From positions 1-8,957 of the forward strand of contig JANYHX010000181.1 of assembly GCA_025362155.1 (NCBI GenBank): a stretch of DNA of 8,957 nt, given 5' to 3'. The notes beneath the pieces were generated by a model. That model worked only from the letters and a program-made list of their open reading frames with translations, searched no databases and had not been told where the DNA came from. How positions within the stretch are numbered: the stretch's first letter is position 1; each line of letters begins with the position of its first letter. Shown piece after piece: positions 1 to 6,969 of the stretch. The translations under genes and the position numbers were made by a program. Source of the stretch: Gallionella sp. (GTDB taxonomy: Bacteria; Pseudomonadota; Gammaproteobacteria; Burkholderiales; Gallionellaceae).

Positions 1-354
1 GCGCTGTTGGCGCGCATCGCCAGCATTCAGATCACTACCACCCCACAACTCGAAGGTTATCGCGTCACCAAAACACTGGGCATCATCACCGCTGAATATG
101 TGGGTGGTGTCAACATGTTCCGCGACATCTTTGCTATCGTCACCGATCTTGTTGGAGGTCGAAGCGCCACCATGCAAAACGAACTGCGTAAAGCGCGCGA
201 AACCTGCCTCGCCAACCTCAAGATCGAAGCCCAGCAAATCTGCGCCAATGCCGTGATCGGCGTTGACCTGGACTACAGCGAAATATCCGGCGGCGGCAAA
301 AGCATGTTATTCCTCGTCGCCAGTGGTACAGCCGTCATCGTTGAAACTGCATAA
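1..354 (+). CDS. YbjQ/UPF0145 family protein, 5'-truncated by window edge
   Basis: This is a YbjQ-type (UPF0145, DUF74) protein. The family is a small alpha/beta fold that forms oligomeric rings and is often labelled a putative heavy-metal-binding domain; its biochemical role is not established. The family signature is clear: TTTPQLEG near the start, a FRD motif followed by VGGRS, then ELRKARE, an ANAVIGVDLDY strand and the closing SGTAVIVE. The reading frame is open from base 1. The first possible start in the window is a TTG at 7 with no visible ribosome binding site. E. coli YbjQ begins almost directly at the TTTP-like segment, whereas here at least eight extra codons precede it, so the true start probably lies upstream and the protein may carry an N-terminal extension. 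The stop is TAA at 352-354. The family call is secure; the function is unknown. Confidence 0.85.
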   Translation, partial: ALLARIASIQITTTPQLEGYRVTKTLGIITAEYVGGVNMFRDIFAIVTDLVGGRSATMQNELRKARETCLANLKIEAQQICANAVIGVDLDYSEISGGGKSMLFLVASGTAVIVETA

Positions 355-403
355 GATGGAAGCATAACCCGCAGTCATTGCGTCCTATGACTAAATGCAA
401 AAC

Positions 404-502
404 CCGCCGGTGGTAGACCGGCAACTAGTCACTTTTCTTGTCTTGCCAAGAAAGGTAACCCAAAGAAGGCGCCCCCGGTTTGCCGCCCCTGCGAGGTACC
501 CT
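404..502 (+). repeat. Left arm of inverted-repeat element
   Basis: This arm contains hairpin A (GCCGGT 406-411, loop GGTAG, ACCGGC 417-422). It also contains hairpin B (428-440 paired with 447-459, hexaloop 441-446, one C-A mismatch and one G-T wobble). The arm then continues through GGTAACCCAA to GGTACCCT at 495-502. Its partner is the arm at 821-922 in opposite orientation. Confidence 0.7.
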
Positions 503-719
503 GCGTTGCTCGACTGGTCAGGCGGCTGCGGAACTCGCACTGCGTGCTTAAACATAACCAGCGACTTGGCTGGCGTCGTTTGCCAGCTTAGTCGAATGGC
601 TAGTAGTTTCATCAGTCCTCGCCGAAATCCCCTGACCAGCCTGCGCTACTCGGCGGCGCACAGGGGAAAAGAAAAGAGGTTTTGTGTGCGCTGCGCGCAC
701 GAATTTGATGCGATTATTA

Positions 720-740
720 ATGTCGGGCTTCGCCCGACAT
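720..740. repeat. 9-bp perfect hairpin inside the repeat element
   Basis: ATGTCGGGC (720-728) pairs with GCCCGACAT (732-740) around a TTC loop. It has no T tract on either side (AGTGGGC follows), so it does not look like a standard intrinsic terminator. It is probably a short dispersed palindrome within the larger element. Confidence 0.6.
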
Positions 741-820
741 AGTGGGCAAGGCCCACCCATTTTTTTCGGTTTTGCTTTTTAAGTCCCATGTGCGCAGCCC
801 CGCTTGCTTGCGGCTGATCG

Positions 821-922
821 AGGGTACCCCGCAGGGGCGGTAAGCTTGGGTCGCCTTTTCTTGGGTTACCTTCTTTTGGCGAAGCAAAAGAAGGTAACTA
901 GCTGCCGGGCTACCCCCGGCGG
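821..922 (-). repeat. Right arm of inverted-repeat element
   Basis: This arm is the reverse complement of the left-arm pattern. Hairpin B is here a perfect 14-bp stem (865-878 with 885-898) around the hexaloop GCGAAG. Hairpin A is GCCGGG (904-909), loop CTACC, CCCGGC (915-920). The arm is better preserved than the left one, since the left hairpin B has a mismatch and a wobble. Confidence 0.7.
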
Positions 923-990
923 TGTTGATAGTTGAGCAAGCGCAACCAAGTAGCGTGAGCAAACCGTGCCCACGCAAAAGTATTACTTAC

Positions 991-1275
991 TCAAAAATCT
1001 TCCGGCCATTTGCGTGAGCTGTGAACGATACCGAGTATTTGTATCTCCTCGTTCTTCACGCGGTAGGCGATGATGTATGGATAGCGCTCATGCACTTGTT
1101 CACGGGTTCCTTCGACTTGTCCCGGTTTGCCGATGTGCGGATGTTCTGTGAGTATTTGTGCTTCTTTGCGTATTGCTGTGATGACGCGGCGCGCCGCAGC
1201 AGGATTTTCGCGGGCGATGTATTCGAAGATTAACCTTAGGTCGTGGTAGGCGCTGGTGAGGTAGCGCAGGCGCAT
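991..1275 (-). CDS. ParE/RelE-family toxin of a type II toxin-antitoxin pair
   Basis: This is a 94-residue protein of the RelE/ParE superfamily. Family hallmarks in order are an N-terminal strand (MRLRYLTSAY), a long helix with FEYIARENPAAARRV (17-31), HPHIGKPG (45-52), the strand YPYIIAYRV (65-73) and the C-terminal IQILGIVHSSRKWPEDF. ParE proteins poison DNA gyrase and RelE proteins cleave mRNA on ribosomes. This sequence has the ParE-like NPAAARR and HSSRKWP pattern, but the target cannot be decided from sequence. The ATG shares one base with the antitoxin TGA (TGATG on the minus strand) and has only a weak Shine-Dalgarno, so translational coupling to the upstream antitoxin is likely. Length matches the family, and the repeat element lies just downstream. 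Confidence 0.88.
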   Translation of the reverse strand: MRLRYLTSAYHDLRLIFEYIARENPAAARRVITAIRKEAQILTEHPHIGKPGQVEGTREQVHERYPYIIAYRVKNEEIQILGIVHSSRKWPEDF

Positions 1276-1508
1276 CAGTCCGGTTCGCCGTGCGTGAGAA
1301 AGAAGTTCTCCATCTCTTTGGCCGTGACGAATTGTCCGGCATCTGCTTCGGCGACGCGCTGCTTTAATCGGGTGATGTAAAGCTGGGTGCGTTGCAGGTA
1401 GGATTCCAGCGCTTCGTTAACCAGTTCCGATTCGCTACGGTGCGTTTCCATTGCGAGGAAATCAAGCTGCGCTTGCAGTTCCGGGCGGATTTCCAGTGTC
1501 GTAGTCAT
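1275..1508 (-). CDS. Ribbon-helix-helix (ParD/CopG-like) antitoxin
   Basis: This is a 77-residue antitoxin partner of the downstream ParE-like toxin. The N-terminus TTTLEIRPELQAQLDFLA, then SESELVNEALESYLQR (25-40), fits a ribbon-helix-helix DNA-binding dimer (strand, helix, helix). Residues 41-77 would be the toxin-binding tail, ending FLTHGEPD. I chose the ATG at 1508 because GGAG sits five bases upstream on the minus strand and the RHH strand starts right after the Met. A longer open frame to 1604 adds a Cys/Arg-rich leader unlike the family. Such antitoxins normally neutralise the toxin by direct binding and repress their own promoter; the inverted repeat at 1527-1555 is a candidate operator. 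Confidence 0.83.
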   Translation of the reverse strand: MTTTLEIRPELQAQLDFLAMETHRSESELVNEALESYLQRTQLYITRLKQRVAEADAGQFVTAKEMENFFLTHGEPD

Positions 1509-1526
1509 GTTTTTCTCCATTCGACA

Positions 1527-1555
1527 GGGTTGATAACAACATATTACACCAACCC
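1527..1555. promoter_or_regulatory. Candidate autoregulatory operator of the toxin-antitoxin operon
   Basis: GGGTTG (1527-1532) and CAACCC (1550-1555) form an inverted repeat 18-47 bases upstream of the antitoxin start. A nested GTTG-ATAA-CAAC lies at 1529-1540. A minus-strand TAATAT (1541-1546) inside it could serve as a -10 box. Position and symmetry fit RHH-antitoxin autoregulation; this is inference. Confidence 0.35.
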
Positions 1556-1614
1556 ACCTAAGACGCACACCGTAGGGCGGGAACGCATCACGCTTCTGCC
1601 GCATGATTGATTTT

Positions 1615-1643
1615 GGCGGGACGCTCCTGCGGGAGCTTCCGCC
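1615..1643. repeat. Interrupted palindrome (hairpin) downstream of trhO
   Basis: GGCGG (1615-1619) pairs with CCGCC (1639-1643). Inside, GCTCC (1623-1627) pairs with GGAGC (1632-1636), with a small asymmetric internal loop between the stems. It lies 15 bases past the trhO stop. On the minus strand it is followed by an A-rich stretch rather than a T tract, so it would be an atypical terminator. It may be a short dispersed palindromic unit or an mRNA 3'-end stabiliser. Confidence 0.45.
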
Positions 1644-1657
1644 TGACCGTTTATCAC

Positions 1658-2593
1658 CTAAACGATCTTCGCCACTTTTTTACCCCGTTTGCCTATGTGT
1701 GTCTCGCCACGCTGTTTGGCTAACTCAACCTGCTTTTGCCGCTCCAGCGCCGCGGCGCGTTTTTCGGGGGTGAGGCTGTCATAGCAATTCGGGCAGGAAA
1801 CACCCGCTTGAAACTTGGGGGAGGCTTTTTCTTCCGCGGTGATCGGGCGCGAGCAGCCGTAACATAGTTCGTAATGTCCCGGCGCCAGGCCTTGCCCCAC
1901 TGCGACGCGCTGGTCGAACACGAAGCACTCGCCTTGCCATAGGCTTTGTTCCACTGGGACGTTTTCCAGATATTTCAATATTCCGCCTTGCAGGTGATAG
2001 ACCTCGGAAAAGCCTTGTTGCAGCATATACGCCGAGGCTTTTTCGCAGCGTATGCCGCCAGTGCAGAACATCGCGACGCGCGGCTGTTTTTCCGGATCGA
2101 AATTGTTTTTGACGTACTCGGGAAATTCGCGGAAGGTGGTGATGCGCGGATCGACTGCGCCCTTGAACGTGCCTACATCAACCTCGTAGTCGTTGCGCGT
2201 GTCCACCAGCAACACGTCGGTCTGATTGATCAGCGCGTTCCAGTCTTCCGGTTTAACGTATTGGCCCGCTTGCTCGGTGGGATTTATTCCCGGCATACCC
2301 ATGGTGACAATTTCTTTTTTCAGCTTGACCTTCATGCGATAAAACGGCGGCTGGTCGGCGGCGGATTCCTTGTGTTCCAGGTCCGCCAGACGCGGGTGGC
2401 TGCGCAGGTACGCCAATATATTATCAATGCCGGAACGCGTACCGGCAATGGTGCCGTTGATGCCTTCTTCCGCGAGCAGTAGCGTGCCGGTGATGCCCAA
2501 CGTATCGCATTGCGCCAGCAACGGTGCACGCATTGCCGCGCAATCGGCTAGCTTGACGAATTTATAGATTGCTGCAACCACTAACGAATCCAT
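1658..2593 (-). CDS. trhO: tRNA uridine(34) hydroxylase, rhodanese type (TrhO/YceA)
   Basis: This is a 311-residue cytoplasmic protein of the TrhO (YceA, UPF0176) family. TrhO carries out oxygen-dependent hydroxylation of U34 to 5-hydroxyuridine in a subset of tRNA anticodons, tuning wobble decoding. Layout: an N-terminal acylphosphatase-like domain (about 1-100, with [16 protein letters not shown] at 36-51), a rhodanese domain (about 120-215) with [11 protein letters not shown] and the active-site loop [10 protein letters not shown] (C177 and C183), then a C-terminal segment with CYGC (244-247) and CPNC (267-270) that could bind zinc. The tail is Lys/Arg-rich. The ATG at 2593 follows AGAGGA by a suitable distance on the minus strand; the frame extends to 2632 but without family similarity. 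Length is slightly shorter than E. coli TrhO but normal for the family. Confidence 0.93.
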   Translation of the reverse strand: MDSLVVAAIYKFVKLADCAAMRAPLLAQCDTLGITGTLLLAEEGINGTIAGTRSGIDNILAYLRSHPRLADLEHKESAADQPPFYRMKVKLKKEIVTMGMPGINPTEQAGQYVKPEDWNALINQTDVLLVDTRNDYEVDVGTFKGAVDPRITTFREFPEYVKNNFDPEKQPRVAMFCTGGIRCEKASAYMLQQGFSEVYHLQGGILKYLENVPVEQSLWQGECFVFDQRVAVGQGLAPGHYELCYGCSRPITAEEKASPKFQAGVSCPNCYDSLTPEKRAAALERQKQVELAKQRGETHIGKRGKKVAKIV

Positions 2594-2691
2594 TTTTACT
2601 ATTCCTCTGTTTCTATTCACTAACACCACCACAAGGTTTATTTCAGATCGAGGGTTACATGTTTGGGGATGGCGCGGGATTCTAATTGTTG

Positions 2692-2703
2692 TAAACTAGT
2701 TTA
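2692..2703. promoter_or_regulatory. Perfect 12-bp palindrome, candidate operator of the nitroreductase gene
   Basis: TAAACTAGTTTA is a perfect dyad in the 130-bp gap between trhO and the divergent nitroreductase gene, 21 bases before the GTG start. The position fits a repressor site (TetR, MarR or HxlR type) over the transcription start of a flavin reductase gene. No regulator gene for it is visible nearby. Confidence 0.35.
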
Positions 2704-2723
2704 AAGCATACCGGGAGAAAAAC

Positions 2724-3308
2724 GTGCAACTTGATAATCGTAGCCTGGACATTATTTTCCAGGAAGCGCGCACTCATGGTGTATGGCTGGATAAGCCGGT
2801 CAGCGATGCGCAGCTTCACCAAATTTACGACTTGATGAAATGGGGTCCCACCAGCGCGAATTCTTGCCCGGCGCGCATTGTATTCGTCCGCAGCGCGGCC
2901 GCCAAGGAGCGGTTGTTGCGGGCAATAGCGCCCGGCAATACGCACAAGACCCTCACCGCGCCAGTCACTGCCATCATTGCGCACGATCTGGAGTTTTACG
3001 AAAATCTACCCGCTTTGTTTCCGCACGCAGACGCGCGTGCCTGGTTTGTCGGCAATCAACCGTTAATTGACACCACCGCCTTTCGCAATGGAACGCTGCA
3101 AGGTGCTTATTTGATTATAGCGGCACGCGCCCTCGGTCTGGATGCAGGCCCGATGTCCGGGTTTGATAATGCAAAAGTGGATGAAGAGTTTTTTCCCGCT
3201 GGCAAATTCAAATCAAATTTTCTGATTAATCTCGGCTATGGGGACAGAGAGCAAGTGCCTCTCCGCAATCCGCGTTTGTCATTCGCACAAGCAGCGCAGA
3301 TTTTATAG
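2724..3308 (+). CDS. Nitroreductase-family flavoprotein, RutE/HadB-like
   Basis: This is a 194-residue FMN-dependent NAD(P)H oxidoreductase of the nitroreductase superfamily, closest in pattern to RutE-type putative malonic semialdehyde reductases. Motifs: [14 protein letters not shown] (8-21) including the FMN-contacting arginine region, [14 protein letters not shown] (38-51), [27 protein letters not shown] (122-148) and LINLGYGD (168-174). RutE reduces 3-oxopropanoate to 3-hydroxypropanoate in the pyrimidine-degrading Rut pathway. No other rut gene is visible here, so a stand-alone detoxification or quinone/nitro-reducing role is equally possible. The GTG start follows GGGAG with six-base spacing. 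Length (194 aa) matches E. coli RutE (196 aa). The gene is divergent from trhO and has a palindrome in its leader. Confidence 0.85.
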   Translation: MQLDNRSLDIIFQEARTHGVWLDKPVSDAQLHQIYDLMKWGPTSANSCPARIVFVRSAAAKERLLRAIAPGNTHKTLTAPVTAIIAHDLEFYENLPALFPHADARAWFVGNQPLIDTTAFRNGTLQGAYLIIAARALGLDAGPMSGFDNAKVDEEFFPAGKFKSNFLINLGYGDREQVPLRNPRLSFAQAAQIL

Positions 3309-3362
3309 GGGTATAGTGGCAAATATTCCAAATTTTTATGGACTCTTACTTGGGGGGTGATG

Positions 3363-3866
3363 ATGACTAGGCTCAAAAAACTCCTGCTCGCGATCTTTTT
3401 GATACTCCTTAACATATCCATTGGGGGGTGTGCGCAGCATAAATTTGTGCAAAATAAATACGTGCAGAAGAAAAATGCGCAGAATATTGATTGCCGATCC
3501 TGTCATTCGCCCTACGGAAGTGAGGAGGCTCGGGATTTCAGTTCAATCTATAATAATCCCGCTTCGCATCATTCTGTCGGGGTCAGTTATCCTCTTGGGC
3601 CGAATGGCTTTCCCAATTTCAATCCGCCAACCGGGAAAAGCGCCGATGCACAAAGTGAGGATATCTTTTTTTTCGACAGGAACGAAAATGGCCAGCCTGA
3701 TAGCGATGAAGTGCAGCTGTATGGTACGGATGTCCGGGTGACGGTCGAATGTTCTTCGTGCCATAAAAAGCATGGAGACGTACCGATACCTGAGAACCCC
3801 CCTAATGCTTATTTGCGCATTGCAAATGTTAGCAGTGCATTGTGTATAACTTGCCATCGGCAATAA
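3363..3866 (+). CDS. Triheme c-type cytochrome lipoprotein with EF-hand-like loop
   Basis: I do not recognise a named family. From the ATG at 3363 it is 167 residues. It has a basic, hydrophobic signal (MTRLKKLLLAIFLILLN) followed by SIGGC, a lipobox with C23 as the lipidated residue. The next residue is Ala, so outer-membrane sorting is likely. Three haem-c motifs follow: CRSCH (44-48), CSSCH (130-134) and CITCH (161-165). Between the first two is DRNENGQPDSDE (105-116), which matches an EF-hand loop with acidic or Asn side chains at 1, 3, 5, Gly at 6 and Glu at 12. HH at 69-70 could supply distal haem ligands. Its likely role is periplasmic electron transfer; partners are unknown. ATG at 3360 or GTG at 3357 are alternative starts; GGGGGG (3352-3357) is the probable ribosome site. 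The stop abuts the cbbR stop. Confidence 0.8.
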   Translation: MTRLKKLLLAIFLILLNISIGGCAQHKFVQNKYVQKKNAQNIDCRSCHSPYGSEEARDFSSIYNNPASHHSVGVSYPLGPNGFPNFNPPTGKSADAQSEDIFFFDRNENGQPDSDEVQLYGTDVRVTVECSSCHKKHGDVPIPENPPNAYLRIANVSSALCITCHRQ

Positions 3867-4775
3867 TTAGCGTGCAGCTATTATTTTTTTTGCATCAGCC
3901 AATAAGAATTCCCTGAAGGCCAATGCTGCGCTGGATAGGCGTTTGTTGCTGCGGTGTGCGACGAACCAGTGACGTAGTAGCGGGAAGTGTTCGACGTTGA
4001 GCATCGCAAGCCGTTTGGTTTCCAGTTCCAATTCGATACTATGCAAAGACAGTATGCCCAGCCCCATGCCGGCTTGCACCGCTTGTTTGATGGCTTCGTT
4101 GGTTTCCATTTTCATGCTGATGTGCGGTTGTATTTTATATTGGGCAAAGACGCGCTCCATTGCGCTGCGAGTGCCGGAGCCTTGTTCTCTTGAAAGAAAA
4201 GTTTCCGTTGCGAGCCGGGCAAATTTGACACGCTTGAGTTTGGCGAGTGGATGGTTGGTCGCGGCAATTACCACCAGGGGGTTGTCCAAAAATGATTCCG
4301 CACTGATGTCCAATCCATCCGGCGGTTGCCCCAGGATCGCCAGGTCGGTGCTGTTATCAGCAAGTTGTTTCAGGACTGCATCCCGGTTGGCGACTTGCAG
4401 GATTACATTGATTTTGGGATAACGTTGGCAAAATCGGGCCAACAATTTCGGGGTGAAGTAGTTGGCAGTATTGACTACGGAAAGGGTGAACTTTCCTTTG
4501 CCCAGTCCTTTCATCTCATTGATTGCTGCTTCCATATCAGCGAGTTGCTGCGTGATATTGCGGCTGTAGTGAAACAGTTCACGACCGGCCTCGGTGAGAA
4601 AAACCTTTTTGCCCATTTGCTCGAATAGCCGCAAGCCGATATTTTCTTCGAGTTGCTTGATTTGCATTGATACTGCGGGCTGAGAGAGGTAGAGCTGCTT
4701 CGCGGCGAGCGAGTAATTAAGCAGTGTTGCGGCAGATTCAAAGACCTGTAATTGACGTAAAGTTAGATATATCAT
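3867..4775 (-). CDS. cbbR: LysR-type transcriptional regulator CbbR of the RuBisCO operon
   Basis: This is a 302-residue LysR-family regulator. The N-terminal winged helix-turn-helix reads LTLRQLQVFESAATLLNYSLAAKQLYLSQPAVSMQIKQLEENIGL (4-48), with LFEQMGKKVFLTEAG after it, a pattern close to CbbR. The effector domain follows: a periplasmic-binding-protein-like fold starting at GKFTLSVVNTANYFTPKLL, with REQGSGTR and AVQAGMGLGILSLHS downstream. CbbR activates cbb operons in response to Calvin-cycle metabolites or NADPH. It is divergent from cbbL, the standard arrangement. The ATG at 4775 gives the family-typical N-terminus. The open frame continues upstream to 4895 through the operator region, which is unlikely to be coding. 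No strong Shine-Dalgarno is seen. The TAA lies directly against the TAA of the convergent cytochrome gene. Confidence 0.93.
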   Translation of the reverse strand: MIYLTLRQLQVFESAATLLNYSLAAKQLYLSQPAVSMQIKQLEENIGLRLFEQMGKKVFLTEAGRELFHYSRNITQQLADMEAAINEMKGLGKGKFTLSVVNTANYFTPKLLARFCQRYPKINVILQVANRDAVLKQLADNSTDLAILGQPPDGLDISAESFLDNPLVVIAATNHPLAKLKRVKFARLATETFLSREQGSGTRSAMERVFAQYKIQPHISMKMETNEAIKQAVQAGMGLGILSLHSIELELETKRLAMLNVEHFPLLRHWFVAHRSNKRLSSAALAFREFLLADAKKIIAAR

Positions 4776-4810
4776 CGCGATTCGTTCAATGGCTATGTAT
4801 AAGCTATATC

Positions 4811-6383
<1,573 letters not shown>

Positions 6384-6411
6384 TCATCTATCAGACTAAG
6401 GAGAATTAATT

Positions 6412-6846
6412 ATGATGACCAATCCAAATGGCATCGTCACTCAGGGGCAGTTTTCATTTCTGCCCGCGTTGACCGATGTTCAAATTACCGCCCAAATCAA
6501 ATACGCGTTGAAACACGGCTGGGCTATCGGCGTTGAGTACACCGATGATCCGCATCCGCGCAATACGTATTGGGAAATGTTTGGCAATCCAATGTTTGAT
6601 TTGAAAGATGCTGCGGGCATATTGATGGAAGTCAATAACTGCCGTAAAACTTTCCCAAATCACTACATCCGCGTTACTGCATTTAGCTCGGTACGCGGCG
6701 TGGAAAGCCCGACCATGTCCTACATTGTCAATCGCCCCAAGAAGGAGCCTGGCTTTGGCTTGGTGCGTCAAGAAGCAGATGGCCGTAGCATACGCTACAC
6801 TATCCATTCTTACGCAACTGACAAGCCAGAAGGTGAACGGTATTAA
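6412..6846 (+). CDS. cbbS: RuBisCO small subunit, form IC (red type)
   Basis: This is a 144-residue small subunit that caps the CbbL octamer. Family motifs: QGQFSFLPALTDVQITAQI (11-29), GWAIGVEYTDDPHPRNTYWEMFG (36-58), MFDLKDAAGILMEVNNCR (61-78), FPNHYIRVTAF (81-91), then the C-terminal extension from about 105 (IVNRPKKEPGFGLVRQEADGR...) to GERY. That C-terminal hairpin extension is diagnostic of red-type small subunits, where it lines the central channel of the complex and substitutes for the beta-A/beta-B loop of green-type enzymes. AAGGAG sits seven to ten bases ahead of two tandem ATGs (6412 and 6415); either could be used. It lies 28 bases after cbbL and is followed by a strong terminator. 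Confidence 0.97.
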   Translation: MMTNPNGIVTQGQFSFLPALTDVQITAQIKYALKHGWAIGVEYTDDPHPRNTYWEMFGNPMFDLKDAAGILMEVNNCRKTFPNHYIRVTAFSSVRGVESPTMSYIVNRPKKEPGFGLVRQEADGRSIRYTIHSYATDKPEGERY

Positions 6847-6896
6847 TTAGGCCTTGCTTAAATGCGTATTTAGAAATCGCTGTAAAACGTAATAAG

Positions 6897-6931
6897 AAAT
6901 GGCGGGCGCAATAAACGCCCGCCATTTTTTT
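6897..6931 (+). terminator. Intrinsic terminator between cbbS and cbbX
   Basis: A perfect 12-bp stem (6897-6908 with 6916-6927), with a GC-rich core GGCGGGCG/CGCCCGCC and a seven-base loop CAATAAA, is followed by a T run to 6931. It lies 50 bases after the cbbS stop and only 38 bases before the cbbX start. That leaves little room for a separate cbbX promoter. It probably ends most transcripts, with read-through supplying cbbX. Confidence 0.9.
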
Positions 6932-6969
6932 CCTGACATCCCATTTCTCCACATCAAAGGGAGTATTCC

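Larger units (their letters stand above)
404..922. repeat. Non-coding repeat element with ~100-bp inverted arms and internal hairpins
   Basis: This gene-free stretch is an imperfect inverted-repeat element. The left arm (404-502) and the reverse complement of the right arm (821-922) align over their whole length, roughly four-fifths identical by eye. Shared blocks include GGTAACCCAA, CCGCCCCTGC and GGTACCCT. Each arm carries two hairpins. The ~318-bp centre holds further palindromes: CTGGTCAGG (514-522) with CCTGACCAG (631-639), CCCCTG (629-634) with CAGGGG (661-666), a GTGCGC/GCGCAC hairpin (686-700) and a 9-bp hairpin at 720-740. Open frames here are short, mutually overlapping and arginine/proline-rich, which is typical of spurious translation of this repeat. 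From memory, similar GGTTACTTTCTTTTG-type repeats are scattered through beta- and gammaproteobacterial genomes. No transposase is present and I found no convincing target-site duplication. It could be a MITE-like element or a structured intergenic repeat. Confidence 0.7.

Noticed and set aside
395..742. Plus-strand 115-codon frame in the repeat element
   Set aside because: Arg/Pro/Ser-rich translation of inverted-repeat DNA, with no ribosome site and overlapping frames on the other strand; typical spurious repeat ORF.
404..922. CRISPR array or tandem repeat
   Set aside because: The repeats are two inverted arms plus local palindromes, not regularly spaced direct repeats with unique spacers.
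717..977. Minus-strand 86-codon frame across the right arm
   Set aside because: It translates the hairpins of the repeat arm and shows no domain-like sequence.
1509..1604. Longer antitoxin start at 1604
   Set aside because: It would add 32 residues unlike RHH proteins, whereas the ATG at 1508 has a clear GGAG and places the DNA-binding strand at the N-terminus.
1946..2482. Plus-strand 178-codon frame opposite trhO
   Set aside because: Shadow frame; trhO on the minus strand has all family motifs.
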